DNA of 64,000 nt, taken from NCBI RefSeq assembly GCF_014873145.1, contig NZ_JADBEK010000001.1, forward strand, positions 1,426,001-1,490,000, given 5' to 3'. Each line of letters starts with the position of its first letter. Positions within the stretch are counted from its first letter, which is position 1. This document shows positions 8,676-15,802 of the stretch, piece by piece. Source of the stretch: Nonomuraea angiospora. Lineage in GTDB: Bacteria; Actinomycetota; Actinomycetes; Streptosporangiales; Streptosporangiaceae. The position numbers and the translations under genes were made by a program. The notes beneath the pieces were generated by a model. The model had not been told where the DNA came from, ran no database searches, and saw only the letters and a program-made list of their open reading frames with translations.

Positions 8676-9345
8676 GACGACGCCGGGCACCCGGCTGCGC
8701 GCGCTGCTCGACCTGCTGGCCCCCGGCCTGGCCCGGGCGAGCGGCCGGATGTTCTCCGGCGACCGGGAGGCGTACCTGTCCTGGCTGGAGATCTCCTACG
8801 CCATGACGCGGGCGACCGTCCCCCTGCTGCGCGCCGCGCTGCAGGAGAGCGAGCGGCGCACGGACCCGGTCGCGCCCGCCCTCGCCTCCTACTACACCGC
8901 ACAAATCAAGGACGAATCAGGGCACAGCGCCTGGGTCGTGTCCGACTACGCGGCAGCCGGCGGCACCCCCCGGAACCTACGCGAACGCCTGGCCGCCCCC
9001 GCGGTCGCCCGGCTGGTGGGCGCGCAGTACTACTGGCTGCGCCACGAGCACCCCATCGCGCTCCTCGGCCACATCGCCGTGCTGGAGTGGTACCCCCCTG
9101 CCGGCGAACTCGCCCGGTCGCTGGCCGGCCGCACCGGGCTGCCCGGCACGGCGTTCAGGACGATCACCGGCCACGCGCTCCTCGACGCCCGCCACGGCGA
9201 CCGGCTCGCCCGCCTCCTCGACACCGGCCCGATCAGCCGCCGCCAGGAGTCCCTGCTGACGCGCAGCGCGCTGACCTCCGTACGCGGCCTGGGCGACGTC
9301 GTCCGGGAGCTCGTCCCGCGCGCAGAAAGGAGCGACCGACCATGA
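8665..9345 (+). CDS. Heme-oxygenase-fold (TenA/PqqC-like) iron-containing enzyme
   Basis: 226 aa, all-helical. Candidate metal ligands are Glu84 and His87 (ESGH), His136 and Glu141 (GHIAVLEW), and His170, Asp174, His177 (HALLDARH). This spacing, with an ExxH and a Hx3Dx2H block, is what heme-oxygenase-like di-iron oxidases/oxygenases show, rather than the cofactorless PqqC pattern. Such enzymes do N-oxygenation, desaturation or C-C cleavage with O2. The stop overlaps the start of precursor 1 by 4 nt (ATGA), tying its expression to that peptide. The di-iron assignment is an inference from residues and needs a structure-based alignment. Confidence 0.75.
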   Translation: MAGRTTPGTRLRALLDLLAPGLARASGRMFSGDREAYLSWLEISYAMTRATVPLLRAALQESERRTDPVAPALASYYTAQIKDESGHSAWVVSDYAAAGGTPRNLRERLAAPAVARLVGAQYYWLRHEHPIALLGHIAVLEWYPPAGELARSLAGRTGLPGTAFRTITGHALLDARHGDRLARLLDTGPISRRQESLLTRSALTSVRGLGDVVRELVPRAERSDRP

Positions 9346-9527
9346 CCGACCTGTCCCGCCTCGCCGAGCTGGGCTTCGACCTGGAGCTGGCCACCCCCGA
9401 GCAGCTCGCGGTGCTGCAGTCGCTGTCGCCGGAGGAGATCGAACTGCTGGCCGAGGTCAAGAGCCGGCTGGAGGAGGCGGCGGGCGACGTCGAGGGCCAC
9501 ATGGACGGTGGTGGGTTCTGCTGGTGA
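9342..9527 (+). CDS. RiPP precursor peptide 1
   Basis: 61 aa, ATG with a strong ribosome site (agaaaggag). The first ~47 residues are acidic and helical (LSPEEIELLAEVK, SRLEEAAG), as expected for a leader. They are followed by DVEGH at residues 49-53 and a short tail ending GGGFCW. The DVEGH block is shared with the second precursor, including 16 identical bases. The likely core is the last 8-12 residues, holding His, Asp, Gly3, Phe, one Cys and a C-terminal Trp. It is coupled at both ends: ATGA overlap with the HO-like gene and GTGA overlap with the cyclase-ATPase gene. Functional assignment is inferred from size, sequence layout and context. Confidence 0.85.
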   Translation: MTDLSRLAELGFDLELATPEQLAVLQSLSPEEIELLAEVKSRLEEAAGDVEGHMDGGGFCW

Positions 9528-12500
9528 ACACCGCCCTCGCACCCAGGAACGACGCCGTCTGCCGCCGCTGCGGCGCCACCGGCCCGGCCGCCGCCCGCTT
9601 CTGCATGGCCTGCGGCGCCGCGATCACGGCCACCCAGCCGGCGCAGGCACGCATCCGGCTGGTCACGGTCGTCTTCTGCGACGTCGAACGCTCGACCGAA
9701 CTGGCCGTACGGCTCGGCGGCGAGCTCTGGAACGACGTCCTGGAGGCGTACTTCACGGATGTCAGCCAGGCACTGCACGCGCAGGGCGGCCGCCTGGAGA
9801 AGTTCATCGGGGACGCCGTCGTCGGCGTCTTCGGCGCGGACGGCGAGCAGGAGGACGACGCGGTCCGCGCCGTCCAGGCCGCGGGCGAGGCCCTGCGCCG
9901 GCTGGCCGGGCGGGCCAAAGCCCTGCGCCGCCGCGGCATCGAACTGTCCGTACGCTTCGGCATCGCCTCCGGCAGAGTGCTCACCACCACCCGCTCGGCC
10001 TCCTTCGCCGTCGGGCCCGTCACCAACCGCGCCGCCCGGCTGCAGCAGTTCGCCCCGTCCGGCGGCGTCGTCCTCGACCTGAAGACCTGGCTGCTGGCCA
10101 GACAGGCCGTGCACTGCCGCCCCCTGGACCCCGTCGAGGCCAAGGGCTTCGCCCACCCCCTGCGGTGCTGGCTGGTGGAGCGGGGCGGCGACGCCCGGCA
10201 CGGCGGCCCCCCGGTCCACCAGCCGGTCAACCAGATGGTCAACCAGCGGCGCCTGCTGGCCGACCTGACCACGAGGCTGGAGCGGGCCATGCGCGAGCCC
10301 GGCCTGTCGACGCTGGCCCTGGAGGGGGACATCGGCGTCGGCAAGACCAGGATCCTGCACCAGCTCGGCCGGGCCCTGGAAAGCCGCGGTCAGGTGCTGT
10401 TCGTCACCTGCAAACACGACGGCGACCGGCGCGGGCTGTGGCCGCTCCAGCAGCTCGACCACGAGCTGGCCCGGCTGAACGGCGAGCTGAACGGCGGAGC
10501 GGGCGGCGGGCTGGGCGGGCCGGCTGGGCCCGCCCGCGCCGAACGGCCCGGCCGCTCGGCCGCGCACCGCAGCGCCGAAGAGCTGCGCTGGACGCTGCGC
10601 CGCCGCCTGGCCCGGCTGTCTCACCGGTGCCCCGTCGTGGTGATCGTGGACGACTGCCACAAGGCGCTGGACCAGCTGGCCCAGCTCTGCGGCGGGCCCG
10701 ACGAGCCCGGTGGCGGCAGCGTGGTCCTCCTGCTGAGCGGGCGCGCGCTGCCCACGCTCGCGATCCCCGAGGCCGACCGGCTGGCCGTGCCCCTGCTCAC
10801 GCCCGCCGAGTCCCGTACCCTGCTGGAGAGCCTGTCCGCCCGGTTGAGCCTGCCCGGGGCGCTGCCGCACGCCGACGAGATCGTCCAGCGCAGCGGCGGC
10901 AACCCCCTGTTCCTGGAGCAGCTCGCCGCCCTGACCGCCGCAGAAACCGCCGCGGAAACCGCCGCAGAGACCACCTCTGGGACCACCTCTGGGACCACCT
11001 CTGGGACCACCTCTGGGACCACCTCTGGGACCACCTCTGGGACCGGCGCAGAGTCCGCCTCTGGGGCCGGCGCGGGCGCCGGCCGGCACGACCTCATCGC
11101 GCCCAGTGCCGAGGCCGCGCTGGGCTCCCGGATCGACCGGCTCGGCCTCCAGGCGGTGCGGATCCTCGGCTGCGCGGGCGCCTGGGGCGGGCAGGTCGCC
11201 CTCACCGATCTCCTCGCCACCTGCGGGCTGGGCGAGGCCGAGGTGGACGCCGCCCTCGCCCAGCTGGCCGAGGCCGGTCTGGAGCTCACCTCCGCCTTCG
11301 TGGGGGAGGTGGCCTACACGCGGCTGCGCCTGGCCGAGCGGGCCCGCATCCACGCCGGCATCGCCGAGCATCTGCGCCGGCGCGCGCTGCGCTACCCCGG
11401 CGACATCGACTCCGCCGCGTTGCACGCCGAGCACGCCCACCGCGCCTGGCACGACCTCGCGCCGGGCGCCGCCGAGGACCGCTCGGCGGCCGCGCGGGCG
11501 GCGGGCTGCCTGTGCGCGGCGGCCCGCCTGGCGATCTCCCGCGCCGACGTCTCGCTCGCGCTCGAGCTCGCCGGGCGCGCCCGGCGGCTGCGCATCGCCA
11601 GCCCCGCCCTGGAGGCGGAGATCGGCGCCATCGAGACCTACGCCCTGGCGGCCTGCGGCCGTCCGGCCGAGGCCCTGGCCCGGATCAGGCGCACCCGCGC
11701 CCGCGTCCCCAGCAGGGCCAACCTCCCCGCGGCGGCCAACCTGCGCGCCAACGAGCTGGCCATCCTCTTCACCGGTGGCACGTGGGACGCCGGACTGCTG
11801 CGCCAGGCCCACCGCCTGGCCGAGCTGTCCGGCGACGCCGGAACCCGGGCCCGGCTGCTGCTGCTCGAAGCCCTGCGGGCCGCCCAGTCAGGCGACTACC
11901 GGGCCGCGGAGGCGAGCCTCAGAGTCGCCGAGTCCCAGGCCGGCCGGGCGGCCTACTGCTTCGGGGAGAGCGAGATCTACGGCAACCTCGCGCTGTGCCT
12001 GGCCTACGGCGGCACGCCGGCCACGCAGGCGCTCACCGAATGCGCCGACCTGCGACGGCGCCTGGCCGAGACCCCGGTCCGCGACGCCGCCGTCGCCTGC
12101 CCCATGGCGTTCCTGCTCGCCATGCGCGGACACGGGCAGCAGGCCGAGAGCCTGCTGGCCGAGGCGGAGTCCGTCTTCGCCGGCACCGGCCATCTCATCG
12201 GCAGGGCGGGCGCCTACGAGTTCCGCGGCATGGTCAGGGAACTGCAGGACGACCTGCCCGGCGCGGCCGGCTGGCTGGAGCGGGCGGCGGCGCTGTATCG
12301 CGAGATGGGACTGGACGCCGCGGCCGAGCGCTGCCGCATGAAGAGCGCCCTGGCCACCGGGGTGGCCCCCGAGGCCCCCCTGCGGCCCGGTCCCCGTGCG
12401 CCCTGGGACATGCGCGCCCTGGCCCACCAGGTGGCGGCGTTGCGGCAGCACCGGCTGGGAGGCGTGGAGGCGGCGCGCGAGCACCTGGCCGCCGCGCTCC

Positions 12501-12643
12501 ACGAGATCGAAGGCATCAGGGGAGAGGGGGCCGTCATCATCGCGCTGCGCTCGTGCCTGCGCCTGTCGGCGTCGTTCGGGCCCGAGGCGGACACGACCCG
12601 CATCCGGGCAGCGCTCACGGAGGCGGAAAAAAGAAAAATCTGA
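9524..12643 (+). CDS. Zinc-ribbon / class III nucleotidyl cyclase / AAA ATPase / TPR regulator
   Basis: 1039 aa, GTG start overlapping the precursor 1 stop. Domains in order: a double CxxC zinc ribbon (CRRC, CMAC) at ~11-30; a class III cyclase domain (~45-220) with both metal Asp (FCDVERSTE and IGDAVVG) and the transition-state Asn/Arg (NRAARL); a STAND-type ATPase with P-loop DIGVGKT near 270 and Walker B VVIVDD near 370; then a TPR-like helical C-terminus. There is no obvious DNA-binding domain. A disordered insert of three Ala-Ala-Glu-Thr and six Thr-Thr-Ser-Gly units lies near 472-506. Cyclase-ATPases of this kind are usually signalling regulators. Its site between the two precursors suggests cluster control, possibly through a cyclic nucleotide. 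Confidence 0.85.
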   Translation: MNTALAPRNDAVCRRCGATGPAAARFCMACGAAITATQPAQARIRLVTVVFCDVERSTELAVRLGGELWNDVLEAYFTDVSQALHAQGGRLEKFIGDAVVGVFGADGEQEDDAVRAVQAAGEALRRLAGRAKALRRRGIELSVRFGIASGRVLTTTRSASFAVGPVTNRAARLQQFAPSGGVVLDLKTWLLARQAVHCRPLDPVEAKGFAHPLRCWLVERGGDARHGGPPVHQPVNQMVNQRRLLADLTTRLERAMREPGLSTLALEGDIGVGKTRILHQLGRALESRGQVLFVTCKHDGDRRGLWPLQQLDHELARLNGELNGGAGGGLGGPAGPARAERPGRSAAHRSAEELRWTLRRRLARLSHRCPVVVIVDDCHKALDQLAQLCGGPDEPGGGSVVLLLSGRALPTLAIPEADRLAVPLLTPAESRTLLESLSARLSLPGALPHADEIVQRSGGNPLFLEQLAALTAAETAAETAAETTSGTTSGTTSGTTSGTTSGTTSGTGAESASGAGAGAGRHDLIAPSAEAALGSRIDRLGLQAVRILGCAGAWGGQVALTDLLATCGLGEAEVDAALAQLAEAGLELTSAFVGEVAYTRLRLAERARIHAGIAEHLRRRALRYPGDIDSAALHAEHAHRAWHDLAPGAAEDRSAAARAAGCLCAAARLAISRADVSLALELAGRARRLRIASPALEAEIGAIETYALAACGRPAEALARIRRTRARVPSRANLPAAANLRANELAILFTGGTWDAGLLRQAHRLAELSGDAGTRARLLLLEALRAAQSGDYRAAEASLRVAESQAGRAAYCFGESEIYGNLALCLAYGGTPATQALTECADLRRRLAETPVRDAAVACPMAFLLAMRGHGQQAESLLAEAESVFAGTGHLIGRAGAYEFRGMVRELQDDLPGAAGWLERAAALYREMGLDAAAERCRMKSALATGVAPEAPLRPGPRAPWDMRALAHQVAALRQHRLGGVEAAREHLAAALHEIEGIRGEGAVIIALRSCLRLSASFGPEADTTRIRAALTEAEKRKI
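10937..11041 (+). repeat. In-frame tandem repeats inside the cyclase-ATPase gene
   Basis: Three near-identical 12-bp units (gccgcagaaacc type) at 10937-10972 merge into six perfect 12-bp units (accacctctggg) at 10970-11041. They lie between the ATPase module and the helical C-terminus, so they probably encode a flexible linker. Confidence 0.95.
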
Positions 12644-12828
12644 TCACCGGAAAAACGAAAAACAAATCCACCGGCCACGGCCGGCGGCGCATATTCCCAT
12701 GCAAATTAAATGACAATTACCGGCCCCAAAATAATTGCAAAACGAATCTCGACCGGCCCATCCATTCATGTTAATCTCAATATAAGCAGCCGAAGACGGT
12801 CGGCTGACTTACCACATCAGGAGGACGC
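12644..12828 (+). promoter_or_regulatory. AT-rich intergenic region with hairpin and probable promoter for precursor 2
   Basis: A 185-bp gap of clearly lower GC than the flanks, the only such break inside the cluster. A short hairpin (CCGGCC/GGCCGG, 12671-12684) follows the cyclase gene and may end that transcript. Downstream, runs such as catgttaatctcaatataag (12765-12784) could hold a -10 element, but I cannot fix a -35. It ends with a perfect AGGAGG ribosome site at 12819-12824, four bases before the GTG of precursor 2. Strong, separate expression of precursor 2 is implied. Confidence 0.6.
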
Positions 12829-13044
12829 GTGACTTCCGAAACCATGACCACCGAAGAAGCCGCCGCTTCCATTCCGGCGGACGACCTGGCCACCGCCATC
12901 CGCGTGGGCAAAACCCTCGGCGCCGCCCGCGACCGCGGCAACGCCGACGTCGAGGGCCACTCCGACGTGGACCTGTTCGAGGAGGGCGACGAGGTCTCCG
13001 GCCGGTTCGGGCCGACCAACAGCGGCTGTTTCTGCTGCGCCTGA
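12829..13044 (+). CDS. RiPP precursor peptide 2
   Basis: 71 aa from a GTG at 12829 directly behind AGGAGG; an ATG at 12844 is an alternative. The leader is acidic/helical (EEAAASIPADDLATAIRVG). DVEGH at residues 40-44 matches precursor 1. The C-terminal part (SDVDLFEEGDEVSGRFG, then PTNSGCFCCA) is rich in Ser, Thr and Cys, with Cys67, Cys69 and Cys70 as the obvious azoline targets for the YcaO complex and SagB-type dehydrogenase. Both precursors end in Gly-x-Phe-Cys plus one or two residues. The tail beyond DVEGH is longer than in precursor 1, so part may be a spacer. Role inferred from composition, shared motif, ribosome site and following hairpin. Confidence 0.82.
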   Translation: MTSETMTTEEAAASIPADDLATAIRVGKTLGAARDRGNADVEGHSDVDLFEEGDEVSGRFGPTNSGCFCCA

Positions 13045-13062
13045 AACGCCGTAACCGAAAAA

Positions 13063-13095
13063 CGTGTGCGGCCCTCCTTCCGGGGGCCGCACACG
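13063..13095 (+). terminator. Strong hairpin behind precursor 2 (attenuator or processing stem)
   Basis: Perfect 12-bp arms CGTGTGCGGCCC (13063-13074) and GGGCCGCACACG (13084-13095) with a 9-nt loop, starting 18 bases after the precursor 2 stop. There is no T-run, so it is more likely a partial terminator or mRNA-stabilising stem. It would keep precursor levels above those of the downstream enzymes. Confidence 0.8.
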
Positions 13096-13116
13096 GCCTG
13101 CGAGGAGCACAGAAGC

Positions 13117-14373
13117 ATGCGCGACCGCTGCACGGAACTCGAACTCGACAACGGACTGCGGACGATCCTCGCCGAGGACCGCACGATGCCCGTGGTCACC
13201 GTGGCCGTCCGCTACGGCGCCGGCGCACGGCACGAGAACCACTCCGGCCAGGCCCACCTCCTGGAACACCTCATGTTCCAGGGCTCACGCGAAGTCGCCC
13301 CCGGAGAGCACGTCCGCCTCGTCGAATCCCTCGGCGGCCAGGCCAACGCCCGAACATCCATGGACTCCACCTATTACGCGCAGACCCTCCCCAAAGACGG
13401 GCTGGAACTGGCTCTGTGGCTGGAGGGCGAACGCCTGCGAACCTTTCTCGACACAGCCGGACAGGACCGCCTCGACGCACAACGAAAAGTCGTCGCGAAC
13501 GAACGGCTCGAAACAATCGACAACATCCCGTACGGCACCGCCGAAGAACTCCTGCTGGCCCACCTGTTTCCCCCCGGACACCCTTACCACCACCATCCGG
13601 TAGGCACCAGGAACGGCATCGAAACCGTCTCGCTCGACGACCTCACCGCCTTTTTCACGCGTTTCTACACCCCCCGCAACGCGGTCGTCGCAGTGGTCGG
13701 CGATTTCCCCGCGACCACAGCCGCGAAATGGGCGAAAAAATATCTGGGACAGATCCCCGCCACCACCCCGCCACCCCGGCCACCACCCGAACCCCCGATA
13801 TCCGCGACCGGCGTCCGGCGCCTGGAGGTCACCGGCCGCATCCCGGGCAAACTCTTCCTCGGCCACCGCGTCGCCCCCGCCGGCACACCCGCCTTCGACG
13901 CCGCCCGCGTCACCTCCGTGATGCTCGGCCACGGCCGGGGCGGCCCGCTGTGGCGCAGGCTCGCCCACGACCGCGACCTCGTCACCGACCTGCGATTCCG
14001 GCTGACCCCGCTCGTGGGCGGCGCCTCCCTGGGCATCGCCGAGATCACCCCCCGCCCGGGCGTCACGCCGGCCGCAGCGGAGGAGGCCTACCAGGAAGAG
14101 CTCGCCGCCTTCGCCACCGACGGCTGCGCCGACACCGACCTGCGCTGGGCCACGACCCGGCTGGAGTCAGGCTGGGCCGCCCGCCTGGAGACCACCGGCG
14201 GCCGAGCCGAAGAACTCACCTGGCACGCCCTCCTGACCGGCGCCGCGGCCCACACCGGCCGGCTCCTGCCCCGGCTACGCGAGGTCACAGCGGCCGACGT
14301 GCGGCGATGCGCCGCCGAATGGGCCGACGCGGCCGGCCGGGTGGTGCTCACGTACCAGACCCGATCCCCCTAG
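13117..14373 (+). CDS. M16 zinc metallopeptidase, catalytically competent subunit
   Basis: 418 aa. The inverted zinc motif HxxEH is intact as His47-Leu-Leu-Glu50-His51, followed about 75 residues later by the expected Glu region (ERLETIDN). M16 peptidases such as PqqF, mitochondrial MPP-beta and several RiPP leader proteases cut within an enclosed chamber and often need a partner lacking the motif. The next gene is just that. The ATG at 13117 is chosen over a GTG at 13066, because the latter lies inside the hairpin and a gaggag site precedes 13117. No signal peptide, so cytosolic. Likely task: trimming the leader of one or both precursors. Confidence 0.88.
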   Translation: MRDRCTELELDNGLRTILAEDRTMPVVTVAVRYGAGARHENHSGQAHLLEHLMFQGSREVAPGEHVRLVESLGGQANARTSMDSTYYAQTLPKDGLELALWLEGERLRTFLDTAGQDRLDAQRKVVANERLETIDNIPYGTAEELLLAHLFPPGHPYHHHPVGTRNGIETVSLDDLTAFFTRFYTPRNAVVAVVGDFPATTAAKWAKKYLGQIPATTPPPRPPPEPPISATGVRRLEVTGRIPGKLFLGHRVAPAGTPAFDAARVTSVMLGHGRGGPLWRRLAHDRDLVTDLRFRLTPLVGGASLGIAEITPRPGVTPAAAEEAYQEELAAFATDGCADTDLRWATTRLESGWAARLETTGGRAEELTWHALLTGAAAHTGRLLPRLREVTAADVRRCAAEWADAAGRVVLTYQTRSP

Positions 14374-14383
14374 AAGAGGGCCC

Positions 14384-15802
14384 ATGACAGGAACCAGCCC
14401 GCCCCGGCCGCCGCTACCGAAGGCGCAGGACGGCGGCCTGCCGGCGGCCCACACCACCGCGCTCGACACCGGACTGCGCACCACGTACATCGACCTGCCC
14501 GGCCGGGACGTGGCCGCCGTGCAACTCCTCTTCGCCGGCGGCGGCGCGCACGACCCACCAGAACTCCAGGGCCTGTCGCACGTCCTGGCCCACACCCTCA
14601 TCCTCGCCTCCGCGACGCGCGGCCCGGCGGAGTTCGCGCTCGCCGTGGAGGGCACGGGAGCCACCTTCACCGCCGGCTGCGACCCCGACGGCGCCCACGT
14701 CGACGTCGTCGCCCCCGCCACGCGCCTCGTCCCGGCGCTGCGCCTGCTGGCCGAGGCCGTCACCCGGCCCGCCCTCGACGCCCGGACGATCCGGCAGATC
14801 GTGGACCGGCGCCTCGTCGAGATCCGGCGGGCCGGCGCCGACCCGCACCACCGAGCCGTGCAACTGTTCGCGGCCGCCGTCCATCCCGGCCACGGCCACG
14901 GCCGGCCCGCCGGCGGGACGACAGAGTCGATCAACCGGCTGCGGCAACAGCACCTCCAGGAGTTCTACGACCACAGGATCGGCCCCCAGCACGCCCACCT
15001 GATCGTCGCAGGCGACCTGTCGGCCACCCGCATCCGCCACCAGGTCGAGCAGGCTTTCGGCGCCTGGCGCAAACCCAGCCACCCCCCGCCCCGCCTCACC
15101 CCCGCCGCGGCCGGAGCCGGACGATGCCTCATCACGCACCTGCCCGGCGCCAAACAGGCCGCCCTGGTCCTCGGCCGGGCCGGACCCGTACTGCCGCTCG
15201 GCTCCCGAGCGGGCCTGGAGATCGCCGTTCACGCGCTCGGCGGCTGGTCCGGATCGCGGATCAACCAGCTCCTGCGCGAAGAACGCGGCCACGCCTACGG
15301 CGTGCAGGGCTGGCTCGTCTCACGCCCGGCGGCGCCCGGCCGCCACCAGTGCACCCTCCAGCTCCGCGCCGCCACGGCCAACCCGGACCTCGGCCACACG
15401 GCCCGCGAACTGATCGACACGGCAGCCGCGGCGGCCGGCGGCGACCTCACGCCCGCGGACCTGCGCTCGGCCGCCGACCACCTGATCGGCGTGCAGGGCG
15501 TCCGCTGGGAAGCCGCACGTCACCTGATCGAGGCCTACGCCCACCTCGTCAGGAAGGGCTACCCGCCGGGGTTCTTGCAGCGCCGGACCGCGGCCATCGC
15601 CGCCGCCCTCGGCACCGACCGGCCCGCCGTCGACTCTGACCGGCCCGCCATCGCCACCGCCACCGCCATTGCCACCGTGGACCCGCGGCACCTGCGACCG
15701 GAGCACCTCACGCTGGCAGTGGCCGGAGACGCCGACATCATCCACCCCGCGCTGTCGGCCATCGGGCTGGCCCCGGAGATCGTCGAAGGGAACCCGCCAT
15801 GA
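14384..15802 (+). CDS. M16 peptidase homologue without zinc motif (partner subunit)
   Basis: 472 aa, related along its length to the preceding protein, with recognisable M16 features (GLSHVLAHTLIL helix where HxxEH should be, and a second half ending in a typical strand-rich domain). The catalytic Glu and second zinc His pattern are lost, so it should not bind zinc. This active/inactive pairing mirrors PqqF/PqqG and the mitochondrial processing peptidase. The stop overlaps the SagB-type gene start (ATGA). A short Asp-Arg-Pro-Ala and Ala-Thr-Ala-Ile repeat-like run is present near residues 410-425. Confidence 0.85.
   Translation: MTGTSPPRPPLPKAQDGGLPAAHTTALDTGLRTTYIDLPGRDVAAVQLLFAGGGAHDPPELQGLSHVLAHTLILASATRGPAEFALAVEGTGATFTAGCDPDGAHVDVVAPATRLVPALRLLAEAVTRPALDARTIRQIVDRRLVEIRRAGADPHHRAVQLFAAAVHPGHGHGRPAGGTTESINRLRQQHLQEFYDHRIGPQHAHLIVAGDLSATRIRHQVEQAFGAWRKPSHPPPRLTPAAAGAGRCLITHLPGAKQAALVLGRAGPVLPLGSRAGLEIAVHALGGWSGSRINQLLREERGHAYGVQGWLVSRPAAPGRHQCTLQLRAATANPDLGHTARELIDTAAAAAGGDLTPADLRSAADHLIGVQGVRWEAARHLIEAYAHLVRKGYPPGFLQRRTAAIAAALGTDRPAVDSDRPAIATATAIATVDPRHLRPEHLTLAVAGDADIIHPALSAIGLAPEIVEGNPP

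Noticed and set aside
3330..11041. Phase-variable switch by slippage in tandem repeats
   Set aside because: All repeat units are multiples of three, so copy change alters length and does not switch genes off.
13066..13116. Earlier GTG start for the M16 peptidase
   Set aside because: It lies within the 12-bp-arm hairpin and adds residues without family similarity; ATG 13117 has a gaggag site.
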